DNA of 42,411 nucleotides, taken from assembly GCA_017547175.1 (NCBI GenBank), contig JAFYQI010000004.1, positions 1 through 42,411 of the forward strand. The letters run 5' to 3'. The notes beneath the pieces were generated by a model. That model saw nothing but the letters and a program-made list of their open reading frames with translations. It had not been told where the DNA came from and made no database searches. The DNA is from Alistipes sp. Its GTDB lineage: Bacteria > Bacteroidota > Bacteroidia > Bacteroidales > Rikenellaceae. Positions 42,390 to 42,411 of this stretch are shown one piece after another. Position 1 is the stretch's first letter. Each line of letters opens with the position of its first letter. Position numbers and translations under genes: made by a program.

Positions 42390-42411
42390 ACAATGGAGAG
42401 TTTGATCCTGG
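42390..42411 (+). rRNA. rrs: 16S rRNA, first 22 bases (partial)
   Basis: AGAGTTTGATCCTGG is the universal 5' segment of 16S rRNA. Aligning its G with E. coli position 15 places mature base 1 near 42390. The gene runs off the right edge. Confidence 0.95.

Noticed and set aside
1..42411. CRISPR arrays, insertion sequences, prophage or integrative element genes
   Set aside because: No regular repeat-spacer pattern, transposase, integrase or phage protein was found in any frame; the tRNA-Phe has no adjacent integrase in the window.

Overview
The window is chromosomal DNA of a member of the Bacteroidales, most likely an Alistipes-like (Rikenellaceae) gut bacterium. The evidence is the many Bacteroidetes-type promoters (TAnnTTTG with TTTG about 20 bases upstream), AT-rich start regions without Shine-Dalgarno sequences, a type V (FimA/Mfa1-like) pilus locus, a GT3-type glycogen synthase, and DUF3575, DUF5119, DUF4906 and DUF3078 proteins. 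The genus is an inference; the order is well supported.

Layout. Bases 1-1380 hold no convincing protein gene, but do hold a tRNA-Phe and a candidate structured small RNA (both minus strand, each with its own promoter and terminator). hemW follows, then a glycogen locus (2639-11750): a 1416-residue fusion of GT3 glycogen synthase to alpha-glucan phosphorylase, then an operon of debranching enzyme, GT4/GT5-like glycosyltransferase and GH57 alpha-amylase-like enzyme. A strong bidirectional terminator separates this from a minus-strand block (11822-22780): DUF3078 protein and S41 protease (overlapping), deoC, an OmpA/TPR lipoprotein, rpsO-pnp, and an LTA-synthase-like membrane enzyme.

Bases 23104-32161 are a six-gene pilus operon: DUF3575 protein, DUF5119 lipoprotein (putative anchor), two fimbrillins, a minor pilin with a ricin/beta-trefoil-like insert, and a 1030-residue DUF4906 putative tip protein. 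The four pilin-type proteins share a Thr-Arg-(Ala/Gly) site about 25-35 residues after the lipobox cysteine, which fits the proteolytic maturation known for P. gingivalis FimA/Mfa1. A perfect 11-bp hairpin after the first, probably major, pilin could set subunit stoichiometry.

Bases 32486-42411 carry pckA, superoxide reductase (desulfoferrodoxin), a pyrH-thioredoxin-like-frr operon, dxs diverging from pyrH, a lipocalin lipoprotein, a radical SAM protein, a HerA-like ATPase, and the promoter region and first 22 bases of a 16S rRNA gene. The rRNA promoter region has three tandem near-consensus promoters, each followed at once by a hairpin of different sequence.

Taken together this is mostly core metabolism and housekeeping with one surface-adhesion locus. 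The least ordinary parts are the synthase-phosphorylase fusion with lysine-rich tails on its partner enzymes, the pilus operon with its lectin-like insert and internal hairpin, the small RNA at about 903-1077, and the triplicated rRNA promoter.
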